Assembly (NCBI RefSeq): GCF_024746795.1 | Contig: NZ_CP080524.1 | Coordinates: forward strand, 1,900,001-1,964,000 | DNA: 64,000 bases | Direction of reading: 5' to 3' | From: Mesorhizobium sp. AR10 | Lineage (GTDB): Bacteria > Pseudomonadota > Alphaproteobacteria > Rhizobiales > Rhizobiaceae | Part shown: piece after piece, positions 29,221 to 38,067 of the stretch | How the letters are laid out: every line of letters begins with the position of its first letter | Numbering within the stretch: the stretch's first letter is position 1 | Translations under genes and position numbers: made by a program | The notes under the pieces: model-generated | What the model saw: the letters and a program-made list of their open reading frames with translations, nothing else | What the model was told of the DNA's origin: nothing | Databases searched by the model: none

Positions 29221-30159
29221 ATGCAAGCCGTAGCCAGACGACCTCGCACCAACCATCTCGATCTCGCGCAACGCATTCTGGACATGGCCCGGCAACGCGG
29301 TTTCGAAACCGGCGCTCACCTTCCCGAACAGCAGATCGCGTCGTTCTGCAATGTCTCGCGAACACCGGTTCGGGCCGCTCTACGGCTGCTCACCGAGCAG
29401 GGCGTCGTGCGCTGGGAAGCTGAGACCGGCTATCGCCTGGCCATTGATCCGGCCAACCAGGCAACCGTTGCCGCCGACCTGCCTGTTACCGAGGAGGACG
29501 AACTCGCCGACATGATTCTGCGCGACCGGTCGGCGCGCCGGCTGGACCAGACGGTAACCGTCGGCGCGCTGATGCGGCGGTACAACGCCGAACGCAAGAC
29601 GGTACTAAAAGCGCTCAAGAAACTGACAGATGAAAATCTGCTGGACCGCGCGCCAGGACAGTCCTGGCTTTTCCGCCGGGCACCGGACGATCCGGACGCG
29701 CAAGGGGAAAGCTACGAGTTCCGCCTGTTGCTGGAGCCCGCGGCCATTGTGGCGCCCGGCTTCCGGCTGGATGGCGCGCGGGCGGCGGCGCTTCGCCAGG
29801 GCATGGAAGCGCTATCGGCGCTGCCCGAGGCTGCGTTCGATATCAGGGAGTTCCAGCGGCTGGACATCGAATTTCACGGCATGATCGCCGATGGCGCCGC
29901 CAACCGGTTCGTCACCGATGCGCTGTCCGATCACCTCAGGCTGCGCCGGCTGCCGGGAACTTATGCCGGCGTCAACGTCTTCCGGCTCAAGCAGTCGCTG
30001 CGCGAGCACGTAACCATACTCGACCATCTGGAAGGCCGGCAGTATGAGGTTGCAGCCGATCTGCTTCGCGTGCATCTGCGACTGTCCCGCAGCCAGCGAC
30101 CGCAGGCGGCCAGTCGCGGGGCCCCCGCATTGTTCGGCATGATCAGCCGGCCGGATTGA
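29221..30159 (+). CDS. GntR-type regulator with two winged helices and FCD-like domain
   Basis: 312 residues from the ATG at 29221; an in-frame ATG at 29140 directly follows the palindrome and would add 27 residues of low-complexity sequence. The first GntR winged helix is at 14-75 (PEQQIASFCNVSRTPVRAALRLL). A second helix-turn-helix unit is at about 94-152 (VTVGALMRRYNAERKTVLKALKKL), then an FCD-like ligand domain to the end. Two DNA-binding units in one GntR chain are unusual. It probably controls both the leftward ABC operon and the rightward enzyme operon that follows without a gap. Confidence 0.85.
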   Translation: MQAVARRPRTNHLDLAQRILDMARQRGFETGAHLPEQQIASFCNVSRTPVRAALRLLTEQGVVRWEAETGYRLAIDPANQATVAADLPVTEEDELADMILRDRSARRLDQTVTVGALMRRYNAERKTVLKALKKLTDENLLDRAPGQSWLFRRAPDDPDAQGESYEFRLLLEPAAIVAPGFRLDGARAAALRQGMEALSALPEAAFDIREFQRLDIEFHGMIADGAANRFVTDALSDHLRLRRLPGTYAGVNVFRLKQSLREHVTILDHLEGRQYEVAADLLRVHLRLSRSQRPQAASRGAPALFGMISRPD

Positions 30160-30170
30160 CGAGGACCTTG

Positions 30171-31466
30171 GTGACGCGCAAAGCCAGCCCGACCATCGCG
30201 CTGTTTCCCGAAGCGAGCTTTGGCGCCGCGCTCAATTGCGTCGGCATCGCGCAGACCCTGCGCGCGCGTGGCGCCCGGCCAGTGTTCATCTGCCATGCCG
30301 GTTTTTCCGGCGTCTTTGCCGATTACGGTTTCCAGGAATACCAGCTGCCGACCGATGATCCGCTGAGCGACAGTGAACGCCAGAGCTATTGGCAGGCCTT
30401 CGTGCGCCGACATCTGCCGCATTTCAGGCTGAGCCCGATTGATCAGCTCGAGACCTACGTCGCGCCGACCTGGGAAGCGATCGTCGACACCGCCGTCAAT
30501 GCCGAAGCGCCGCTGCGCCAATTGCTGGCCCGGCTGAAGCCGGACGCCGTCGTGCTCGACAATGTCATCATGTTTCCGGCGCTGGCTGCCGCTGGCTGTC
30601 CGTGGGTGCGTGTCGTCTCCTGTGCCGAGACCGAGTTGCCCGATGCGGAAGTGCCGCCGTATCTTTCCGGCCTGGCTGCCGAGGATCCAAGCCGCACGAC
30701 ATTCGAGACGCGCTATCTGGCCGCCGCCGCTCCGGCGCACGACCGATTCAACCGGTTTCGCACAGATGCCGGTCTGGCGCCCTTGCCGAAAGGCTTGTTC
30801 CTGGAGGCTTCGCCCGACCTCAACCTGCTGCTGACGCCGACCATCGTGCGCCGGCAGCGCGCCGAGCCGCTCGATCCGGACCGCTTCGTGTATCTTGAGG
30901 GCTGCGTGCGTTCGGAAGGGCCGTTCGACGTTCCGGTCTTTCCGCGCAATGGCGGCCCGCTTGTCTATGCCAGCTTCGGCAGCTTAGGGGCCATGGATGT
31001 CGGCCTGATCAAGCGCATGCTTGCCGTGTTCGACCGGCTGCCCGCGCGTTTCATCGTCAATGTTGGCGGCCTGCGCGACGCCTATCGCGCGGTTCCCGAC
31101 AATGTCTATCTCGACGCCTGGTTTCCGCAGCCATCGGTGGTGGCGAAGTCCGACTTGTTCATCCACCATGGCGGCAACAACAGCTTTTGCGAAGCGCTGC
31201 GCTTTGGCGTGCCGTCGCTGATCATGCCGTATTGCTGGGACGGGCACGACAATGCGCAACGCGCCGAGGAAACCGGCGTCGGCGATCATATCGGCCGGGA
31301 TGCCTGGACCGAAGGAGGATTGGAGAGAGCCATTCTCGGCCTGCTGGCCGACGACGCCATGCGCGCCCGCCTCAGGGACAATGCAGCCCAGATGGCGCTG
31401 AAACCCGGAACGGATGCGGCCGCCGAAGCGATCCTCTCTCTGATCGGACATGAACGAAATGCCTGA
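30171..31466 (+). CDS. GT-B glycosyltransferase-like protein (GT1/MGT fold), paralogue B
   Basis: 431 residues from a GTG at 30171 with GAGGA 5 bases upstream; a TTG at 30156 overlapping the regulator stop is the alternative. Collinear with the protein at 23652-24926 along its whole length: FFPEA/LFPEA start, VDNVI/LDNVI, PWVRV, SFGSLGA, WFPQPSV, HHGGNNSF and WDGHDNA. The N-terminal catalytic-His loop again lacks His (ASFGAALNCVGIA). It begins the rightward enzyme operon and overlaps the glutamine-synthetase-like gene by 17 bases. The pair may work as a heterodimer or on two sides of one step. Function unknown. Confidence 0.8.
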   Translation: MTRKASPTIALFPEASFGAALNCVGIAQTLRARGARPVFICHAGFSGVFADYGFQEYQLPTDDPLSDSERQSYWQAFVRRHLPHFRLSPIDQLETYVAPTWEAIVDTAVNAEAPLRQLLARLKPDAVVLDNVIMFPALAAAGCPWVRVVSCAETELPDAEVPPYLSGLAAEDPSRTTFETRYLAAAAPAHDRFNRFRTDAGLAPLPKGLFLEASPDLNLLLTPTIVRRQRAEPLDPDRFVYLEGCVRSEGPFDVPVFPRNGGPLVYASFGSLGAMDVGLIKRMLAVFDRLPARFIVNVGGLRDAYRAVPDNVYLDAWFPQPSVVAKSDLFIHHGGNNSFCEALRFGVPSLIMPYCWDGHDNAQRAEETGVGDHIGRDAWTEGGLERAILGLLADDAMRARLRDNAAQMALKPGTDAAAEAILSLIGHERNA

Positions 31467-32844
31467 AAACCACACAACGACCATGCCGCCCGTGAGCGGC
31501 GCCAACGATCCAAAAAGCTGGCTGATCGCGCATGCGATCAGCGAAGTCGAATGCCTGGTGCCCGACTTGAATGGCGTCTTGCGCGGCAAAGCCTTGCCGG
31601 TGGCCAAGTTCCTCAAGGCGCTGGAGGATCGCGCGCTTTATCTGCCAAGCAGCGCCTTCCTGGTCAGCATAGACGGCCGCTATTCCGGCTCGATCGATGA
31701 GGGTTTCGCCTACCAGGACCCCGACATGCGCATGGTGCCGGATGTTTCGACGCTCTGCCTTGCGCCCGGTGCCGGCGTGGGGAAGGCCTATGTGTTTGCC
31801 GACGCTTTCCACATGGATGACCGTCCGTGGATGGCCTCGCCGCGCCATGTCTTGAGGGCTGTTCTCGATCTTTATCGCCAGCGCGGCTGGCGGGCGGTGG
31901 TGGCGCCGGAGCTCGAATTCTACCTGACCGCGCCCAATCCCGATCCCGACCGTCCCTTGACCGCACCAGTCGGTAGCAATGGCCGCGCCGAGACGGTCCA
32001 GCACCCCTACGACATGGCGGCGCTGGAAGAGTTCGAGCCAGTGATCCGGCGCATCTATGATTACGCGGCGGCGGCTGGATTGCCGCTCGACACGCTGATC
32101 CATGAATCCGGCACCGCGCAACTGGAGATCAATTTCCTGCACGGCGATGCGCTGCCGCTGGCCGACAAGGTGCTGCTGTTCAAAAGGATGACACGCCAGG
32201 CCGCGCAGCAGTCCAGCATGCATGCGACCTTCATGGCCAAGCCAATCGCCGCCCAAGCCGGCAGCTCGATGCATTTGCACATGTCGGTCATCGACGAAGC
32301 TGGCAATACATTGTTTGCTGGCAGCGACGATGCCGACACGACAATGTTCGGCCATTTCATCGGCGGCCTGCAGAAATACGTTCCCGAGATCATGCCGCTG
32401 TTTGCCCCGAACGTGAATTCGTTCCGCCGCATCCGGCCGAACCACAGCGCGCCGGCGAATGTCGAATGGTCGCATGACAACCGCTCCTGCGGCCTGCGCG
32501 TGCCGGCCGGTGGCCGCGCCGCGCGGCGAATTGAGAACCGGCTGCCCGGTGCCGATGCCAATCCATATCTGGCGATCGCCGGCTCGCTGCTGGCAGGCTA
32601 TCTCGGCGTCGAGCAGAAAATCGCGCGTTCGGCCGAGGCGTCGGGCAATGCCTACAAGATCAAGAGCACGCTGCCGAAAACCATGGAGGAAGCACTCGAC
32701 CGCTTCACTGCTTGCGGCCCGGTGCGAGCGCTGCTCGGCGAGGATTTCTTCCAGTCCTATCTGCGCGTCAAGAGCGTGGAACTCGACCTGTTCCAGAGCG
32801 TCGTGACGAGCTGGGAACGCGACCATCTGCTGCTCAAGGTGTAA
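31450..32844 (+). CDS. Gamma-glutamyl-amine synthetase (PuuA-like, glutamine synthetase family)
   Basis: 464 residues. Catalytic glutamine synthetase motifs are present: metal-binding Glu in APELEFYL, the AGSSMHLHMS segment with catalytic His, the ATP-binding NSFRRIRPNHSAPANVEW stretch, and RIENRLPGADANPYLAIA near the end. The N-terminal beta-grasp part is short, as in PuuA. Such enzymes join glutamate to an amine with ATP. The next gene is a PuuB-like oxidase, starting within the stop codon (TAATG), so the pair should act in sequence on a gamma-glutamyl amine. Confidence 0.87.
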   Translation: MNEMPENHTTTMPPVSGANDPKSWLIAHAISEVECLVPDLNGVLRGKALPVAKFLKALEDRALYLPSSAFLVSIDGRYSGSIDEGFAYQDPDMRMVPDVSTLCLAPGAGVGKAYVFADAFHMDDRPWMASPRHVLRAVLDLYRQRGWRAVVAPELEFYLTAPNPDPDRPLTAPVGSNGRAETVQHPYDMAALEEFEPVIRRIYDYAAAAGLPLDTLIHESGTAQLEINFLHGDALPLADKVLLFKRMTRQAAQQSSMHATFMAKPIAAQAGSSMHLHMSVIDEAGNTLFAGSDDADTTMFGHFIGGLQKYVPEIMPLFAPNVNSFRRIRPNHSAPANVEWSHDNRSCGLRVPAGGRAARRIENRLPGADANPYLAIAGSLLAGYLGVEQKIARSAEASGNAYKIKSTLPKTMEEALDRFTACGPVRALLGEDFFQSYLRVKSVELDLFQSVVTSWERDHLLLKV

Positions 32845-34133
32845 TGATGGGATTCAATTCCGGCCTGGATATCGGCAAATCCTATTATGTCGCGACAGCA
32901 AATCCGTCGCCTGACTACCCCGCCCTGCAGAGGGACATCGATGCCGACCTTGTGGTCGTCGGTGGCGGCTGCACCGGCCTGTCGGCGGCGCTTCATGCCG
33001 CCGAGCGCGGGCTGAAAGTGGTTCTGCTCGAAGGCGGCAAGATCGGATGGGGGGCGTCCGGGCGCAATGGCGGCCAGATGATCCCCGGTTTGCGCAAGGG
33101 CGCCAAGGGACTGGTCAAACTCTACGGACCCGAGCGGGCAAAGGCGCTGTTCGATCTCGCCTTCGAGGCGCGCGGGCTGGTGCTCGACCTGATCGAGCGC
33201 CACGCCATCGATTGCGACCTCAGGTTGACCGGTCACCTTGTCGGGGCGGTGAACGGCTCCGACCTACGCGACCTCGAAGACGAGGCGGAGTGCCTCGTTA
33301 CCGTGATGAACTTTTCCCATGTCGAGTTGCTGACTGCCGCTGAGGCACGCAGCAGGGTGGACACGCCCTATCATGGGGCGATGTATGAGCAGCTCGGCGG
33401 CCACATGCATCCGTTGAACTACACGCTCGGTCTTGCCGGCGCCGCAGTTGCGGCAGGTGTCATCATCCATGAAAACTCCGTCGCGCTGCGGCTGGAGCGG
33501 GAACCTGCCATTCGGGTCTTTACCGACAAGGGTTCGGTTCGGGCAAAGCATGTCGTGCTCGCCGGCGACGCGCTGCTCAACGGGCTGGAGCCGCGCGTCA
33601 ACAGCCGCATCATGCCGGTCGGCAACTACATCGTCGCCACCGAGCCGCTGGAGGGCAAACGCAATGTCATCCCGGCCAATGTCGCGGTGTCCGACACCCG
33701 CTTCGTCGTCAACTACTACCGGCTGTCGGCAGACGGCCGCCTGCTGTTCGGTGGCGGCGAACGCTACACGCCGTCACCGCCAGCCGACATTGCCGGCTTC
33801 GTGCGGCCGCATATGGAAAAGACTTTTCCGCAATTGCGCGGCTGCCGCATCGATCATGCCTGGGGTGGGCTGGTCTCGGTGACGACCTCGCGGCTGCCGC
33901 ATGTCGGGCACTATGGCGAGGTCTATTTCGCGCATGGCTATTCCGGCAAGGGCGTGATCCTGTCGACGCTGTCGGGCAAGCTGCTGGCCGAGGCGATCAC
34001 CGGTGACGCGTCGCGGCTCGATCTGTTTTCGACGCTGAGCCCGATGCCCTTTCCCGGCGGCACGGCGCTGCGCGGTCCACTCTATGTGCTGGGCATGCTC
34101 TGGTACGCGATGCGCGACCGCATCAAGCACTGA
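32844..34133 (+). CDS. FAD-dependent gamma-glutamyl-amine oxidoreductase (PuuB-like, DAO family)
   Basis: 429 residues. FAD-binding VVVGGGCTGLSAALHAAERG near residues 30-50, the conserved WGASGRNGGQM segment near residue 70, and the C-terminal FAD motif HGYSGKGVILST. This is the architecture of gamma-glutamylputrescine oxidase and related amino-acid oxidases. The product would be a gamma-glutamyl aldehyde, a substrate for the aldehyde dehydrogenase at 21035-22543. Starts overlapping the synthetase stop by one base. Confidence 0.87.
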   Translation: MMGFNSGLDIGKSYYVATANPSPDYPALQRDIDADLVVVGGGCTGLSAALHAAERGLKVVLLEGGKIGWGASGRNGGQMIPGLRKGAKGLVKLYGPERAKALFDLAFEARGLVLDLIERHAIDCDLRLTGHLVGAVNGSDLRDLEDEAECLVTVMNFSHVELLTAAEARSRVDTPYHGAMYEQLGGHMHPLNYTLGLAGAAVAAGVIIHENSVALRLEREPAIRVFTDKGSVRAKHVVLAGDALLNGLEPRVNSRIMPVGNYIVATEPLEGKRNVIPANVAVSDTRFVVNYYRLSADGRLLFGGGERYTPSPPADIAGFVRPHMEKTFPQLRGCRIDHAWGGLVSVTTSRLPHVGHYGEVYFAHGYSGKGVILSTLSGKLLAEAITGDASRLDLFSTLSPMPFPGGTALRGPLYVLGMLWYAMRDRIKH

Positions 34134-34225
34134 TGACGCCCGGATGGGCAACGAACTGTCTGGTCGTGCTATCGGTTTGCCCTAGATGCCAGATCTCGCT
34201 CGGTTAGATTGGATGGTTGACTTGC

Positions 34226-35812
34226 ATGCGTGATTTTCAGTTCCCCGGACGGTCGCCGGTTCGCGCGACGGAAGCGATGGCCGCGACATCGCACCCGCTG
34301 GCCACGCTGGCGGCGATCGACATGTTGCGGTCCGGCGGCAATGCCATGGACGCAGCCGTTTGCGCGGCAGCGGTGCAGGCGGTCGTCGAGCCGCAATCGA
34401 CCGGTATCGGCGGTGATTGCTTTGTCCTCTACAGCCCCAAAGGCCAAGGCGCGGTTCTGGCTTTCAACGGCTCGGGCCGCGCACCCACTGCTGCAACAGC
34501 AGAATGGTATCTGGGCAAGGGCTATGACGGATTGCCGGAGTCTGGTCCGCACGCGGTCACTGTGCCTGGCGCCATCGACGCCTGGTGCCGGCTGCTCGAC
34601 GACCACGGCAGAAAGGGCATCGACGCTGCCCTGGCGCCCGCCATTCGCTACGCCGAACAGGGCTACGTCGTTCATGACCGCGTTGCCTTCGACTGGGCCG
34701 ATAGCTTTGACCTGCTCGCAGCCGACGAACATGCCGCGCGGATCTTCCTGCCGGACGGCAAGGCGCCGCAGGCCGGCGACCTGCACCGGCAACCGCAACT
34801 GGCCGACACGTTGCGCATCGTCTCGCAGCGCGGCCGCGCTGGCTTCTATGAAGGCGAGATCGCTGAAGACATTGTGGGGCGCCTGCGTGCGCTCGGCGGG
34901 CTGCATGCGCTTGAGGATTTCGCGGCGACGAAAGGCGAGTATGTCAGGCCTGTGGGTACATCCTACCGAGGCTATGACGTCTTTCAGATGCCGCCGAGCA
35001 ACCAGGGCATGACGGCGCTGATCATGCTGAATGTGCTTTCTGCCTTTGCGCTCGGCTCCCTGGAGCCGGACAGCGCCGAGCGGCTTCATCTCGAGATCGA
35101 GGCGGGGCGGCTCGCTTACCAGGACCGCGACAATTTCATCGGCGATCAGAATTTCGTGCAGGTCCCCGTCGAGCAACTGTTGTCGGTAGGCCATGCGGAC
35201 CGCCTGCGCGCCGCGATCGATCCGGAACGGGCAATGACACATCTGCCTCGGCTTGAGCTTCAGCCGAGCGATACCGTCTACATCTCCGTGGTCGATCGTG
35301 ATCGCAATGCGGTCAGTTTCATCAACTCGACCTACGGTTCGTTCGGCAGCGGCGTGGTCGGGCCCAAAACCGGGGTGGTGCTGCAGAATCGCGGCAGCAG
35401 CTTCCGTCTGGCAGTGGACCATCCCAATCGCATCGCACCTGGAAAGCGTCCCATGCACACCATCATGCCGGGCATGGTGACGGAGAAGGGCCGGGCGGTG
35501 ATGCCGTTCGGGGTGATGGGCGGCGGCTACCAGCCGTTCGGCCATGTCCACCTGCTCACCAACATGTTCGATTTCGGCATGGACCCGCAGCAGGCGCTGG
35601 ATGCGCCAAGGGTGTTCTACAAAGACAATGCGGTGCTGGTGGAGCGCGGCATTCCGGCCAGCGCGATCGCCGGTTTGCGCAAGCGGGGCCATCAGGTTTC
35701 CGTCGCGGAAAAGCCGCATGGCGGCGGCCAACTGGTGCTGATCGACTGGGACGAGGGAACGCTTACCGGCGCATCCGATCCACGCAAGGACGGTTGCGCG
35801 CTCGGTTACTGA
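34226..35812 (+). CDS. Gamma-glutamyltranspeptidase family hydrolase, cytoplasmic
   Basis: 528 residues from the ATG at 34226; a TTG three codons earlier is possible. Ntn-hydrolase of the GGT family, with the expected autoprocessing and nucleophile Thr in DTVYISVVD, followed by the FGSGVV and GKRPMHTIMPGM motifs. No signal peptide, whereas typical GGTs are exported. In this setting it can replace PuuD by releasing glutamate from the gamma-glutamyl acid at the end of the pathway. It follows the oxidase gene after 92 bases with no feature between. Confidence 0.88.
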   Translation: MRDFQFPGRSPVRATEAMAATSHPLATLAAIDMLRSGGNAMDAAVCAAAVQAVVEPQSTGIGGDCFVLYSPKGQGAVLAFNGSGRAPTAATAEWYLGKGYDGLPESGPHAVTVPGAIDAWCRLLDDHGRKGIDAALAPAIRYAEQGYVVHDRVAFDWADSFDLLAADEHAARIFLPDGKAPQAGDLHRQPQLADTLRIVSQRGRAGFYEGEIAEDIVGRLRALGGLHALEDFAATKGEYVRPVGTSYRGYDVFQMPPSNQGMTALIMLNVLSAFALGSLEPDSAERLHLEIEAGRLAYQDRDNFIGDQNFVQVPVEQLLSVGHADRLRAAIDPERAMTHLPRLELQPSDTVYISVVDRDRNAVSFINSTYGSFGSGVVGPKTGVVLQNRGSSFRLAVDHPNRIAPGKRPMHTIMPGMVTEKGRAVMPFGVMGGGYQPFGHVHLLTNMFDFGMDPQQALDAPRVFYKDNAVLVERGIPASAIAGLRKRGHQVSVAEKPHGGGQLVLIDWDEGTLTGASDPRKDGCALGY

Positions 35813-35991
35813 CGACACGCCGAACGGGCGTTCAGTCCAAAGCGACGCACCGATGTTCGGCTTCTTCCCCAACAACGTCGGCGTCGCTAGTGTCCTTGAT
35901 TTCGTCGACGAACTTTCGGCGTCGCCCGCCTTCATCACCAGCGGAGGAGGGGCGGACGGGTTTGCCGAGCATGCAAGGAGCGGGAACAATC

Positions 35992-36774
35992 ATGGGACCA
36001 GGCCGACTGACGAAGAAGGAGCGGCACCAGCTCATCCTTTCGGAAGTGCGCAGGTCGGCCTCGATTCGCATCTCCAAGCTGGCCAGGCGCATCGGCGTCG
36101 CTGGCGAGACGATCCGCCGCGATCTGGCCGAACTGGGCAAGGCCGGGCTTCTCAACCGCACCTATGGCGGCGCGACAATCTCGCTGATGACGTCCGAGCC
36201 AGTGATTTCCGAGCGCGCCCTGACCATGGTCGAGGAGCGCGCGCGGATCGCGCGCGGCACGGCGGGTCTGGTCAAGAAGGGGCAGATCGTGATGATCGAC
36301 GGCGGGTCGACCACCTATGAGGTGGCGCGCAGCCTCTCGCAACTGAAACAGGATCTGATCATCATCACCAACTCAACTGGCGTTGCGTCGGTGGCCGGCG
36401 CCAATCCGACCTTTCGCGTCATCCTTTGTCCGGGGACCTACGACAGCCGGGAAGGCAGCGTGCTGGGTGAAGACACGGTCGAGTTCGTCAACCGCTACAA
36501 TGCCGACCTCGCCATCATCGGGGCCTCGGGGGTGACGACGGATGGTCCCAACGACATGATCTCCGGTGCCGTGGCGGTGAAACGTGCGATGATGGCGCGA
36601 TCACTGTCGACAGTTTTGGTGGTGACCAATGACAAATTCGGTCGCGCCAGTCTCGAGCGCATCTGCGCCCTGCGCGACATTTCCGATCTTGTCACGGACC
36701 GCGAACCGCAGGCCGAATTGCGTGTGGCGATTGAAGGGACCGGCGCCGAAATACACGTTTTCGCCAGCAGCTGA
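35992..36774 (+). CDS. DeoR family transcriptional regulator
   Basis: 260 residues from MGPGRLTKKERHQ, with AGGAG upstream. N-terminal DeoR helix-turn-helix (ISKLARRIGVAGETIRRDLAELGKAGLLNRTYGGA) and a C-terminal sugar-phosphate-isomerase-like sensor (IDGGSTTYEVARSL, ITNS). It follows the GGT gene after a 179-base gap that includes only a weak 5-bp hairpin near 35820. DeoR sensors usually bind phosphorylated sugars, so its link to the amine cluster is uncertain. Confidence 0.87.
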   Translation: MGPGRLTKKERHQLILSEVRRSASIRISKLARRIGVAGETIRRDLAELGKAGLLNRTYGGATISLMTSEPVISERALTMVEERARIARGTAGLVKKGQIVMIDGGSTTYEVARSLSQLKQDLIIITNSTGVASVAGANPTFRVILCPGTYDSREGSVLGEDTVEFVNRYNADLAIIGASGVTTDGPNDMISGAVAVKRAMMARSLSTVLVVTNDKFGRASLERICALRDISDLVTDREPQAELRVAIEGTGAEIHVFASS

Positions 36775-36775
36775 C

Positions 36776-37282
36776 CTATCCGGCATCCCGGTTGGTCAAG
36801 GCGATGTGGCAGCAGCCGGAGCCATGGCCTGGCGTCCAGGTGACGTTGTCGAAGCGAACGCCGGTCGCCTCGAACAGGCCGCGGTCGAAGGCGCCGGCTA
36901 TGCGGCAGAGCGTGGCGAGCTTTTCGTCGCCGACGCCCGCCTCGACCCAGGCGTCCTTCAGCGGGCAGCGCTTGACCTTGAAGGCAATGCGATCGTCGCT
37001 GCGTTCGATATCGGTTGGATACATGCGGCCGCCATCCGGGCTGACGGCCAGAAACGCCTCGCCGATCGCGCGTGCTTCATTCGGCCCGAAGCCAGAGAAG
37101 GCTGCCGCCGCTACCTCCTTGCCGCGCTGCTCAATGGTGCGGATCATGATCGCCTCGGCTCTTTCGGCGCCCAGTTCTCCGGTCAGTTCGTCGAGAAACA
37201 GGCGGTAGAGATCGGCCCGGTTGCGGAAGGCGGAATCGAGTTCTCGCGACAGTGTTTCGGCTCTGGCTTCGGCGTCGGTCAT
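36776..37282 (-). CDS. L-2-amino-thiazoline-4-carboxylic acid hydrolase family protein
   Basis: 168 residues. The family signature is visible: KRCPLKDAW near residue 103 and the C-terminal GHGSGCCHIAL with paired Cys. Known members open the thiazoline ring of ATC, and related proteins act on other small ring compounds. Last gene of the leftward peptide ABC operon, its ATG overlapping the preceding ATPase stop (ATGA). Coupling to a peptide transporter suggests it handles an imported cyclic or thiazoline-containing compound. Confidence 0.75.
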   Translation of the reverse strand: MTDAEARAETLSRELDSAFRNRADLYRLFLDELTGELGAERAEAIMIRTIEQRGKEVAAAAFSGFGPNEARAIGEAFLAVSPDGGRMYPTDIERSDDRIAFKVKRCPLKDAWVEAGVGDEKLATLCRIAGAFDRGLFEATGVRFDNVTWTPGHGSGCCHIALTNRDAG

Positions 37283-38067
37283 GTTGCGTCCTGTGGAGTG
37301 GATCGAGTGAGTCTTGGCGCCGCGGCCACCAGCGCCTTGCCGATGGAAGATTGCGGCGCGTCGATGACGGTACGGGCGTCCCCGCTCTCGGCAATTCGCC
37401 CGGCCTCCAGAATAACGACGCGGCGGGCGATGGCGCGCACGACACCAAGATCATGCGAAATGAACAGATAAGCGATGCGTTCCTCACGTTGCAGATCGAG
37501 CAGCAGTTGCAGGATCTGCCCGCGCACCGAGACGTCGAGCGCCGACACCGCTTCGTCGAGCACGATCAACGACGGCCTTGTCGCGATGGCACGGGCGATT
37601 GCGACGCGCTGGCGCTGGCCACCGGATATTTCGTGGATAGCGCGAGAAGCGAGATCGGCACTCAGGCCGACACGTTCCAGCAGGGCGGCGATGCGGCGCG
37701 GACGCTCGCTGCGGGAGACGATGCCATGAATGCGCAAGGGATCGTCAAGCACGCGCGCCACGGTGGCGCGCGGGTTGAGGGCGGCGAGCGGATCCTGGAA
37801 CACCATTTGCAGACGCGCGCGCCGGGCGCGCAAGGCAGCACCGCTCAAGGCGAGGAAATCGTCGCCCTCGAATTCGATACGGCCGGCATCAGGTTCGGTC
37901 AGCCGCAGCACCAGCCGCGCTATGGTCGACTTGCCGCTGCCGGAAGGGCCGGCCAGCGCCAGCGTCTCGCCGGGTTCGATGTGGAAGGATACATCATCGA
38001 CGGCAGCGATGGCCTTGCCACCGCGACGATAGCGTTTAGCGAGACTGGAAACCGCCAGCAAGCTCAT
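37279..38067 (-). CDS. Dipeptide/oligopeptide ABC transporter ATP-binding protein (DppF/OppF-like)
   Basis: 262 residues. Walker A GPSGSGKST near residue 40, Q-loop VFQDPLAALNP, signature ISGGQRQR, Walker B LIVLDEAVSALD. Shorter than average because it lacks the C-terminal oligopeptide extension. Overlaps both neighbours by 4 bases. Pairs with the ATPase at 38064-39092. Confidence 0.9.
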   Translation of the reverse strand: MSLLAVSSLAKRYRRGGKAIAAVDDVSFHIEPGETLALAGPSGSGKSTIARLVLRLTEPDAGRIEFEGDDFLALSGAALRARRARLQMVFQDPLAALNPRATVARVLDDPLRIHGIVSRSERPRRIAALLERVGLSADLASRAIHEISGGQRQRVAIARAIATRPSLIVLDEAVSALDVSVRGQILQLLLDLQREERIAYLFISHDLGVVRAIARRVVILEAGRIAESGDARTVIDAPQSSIGKALVAAAPRLTRSTPQDAT

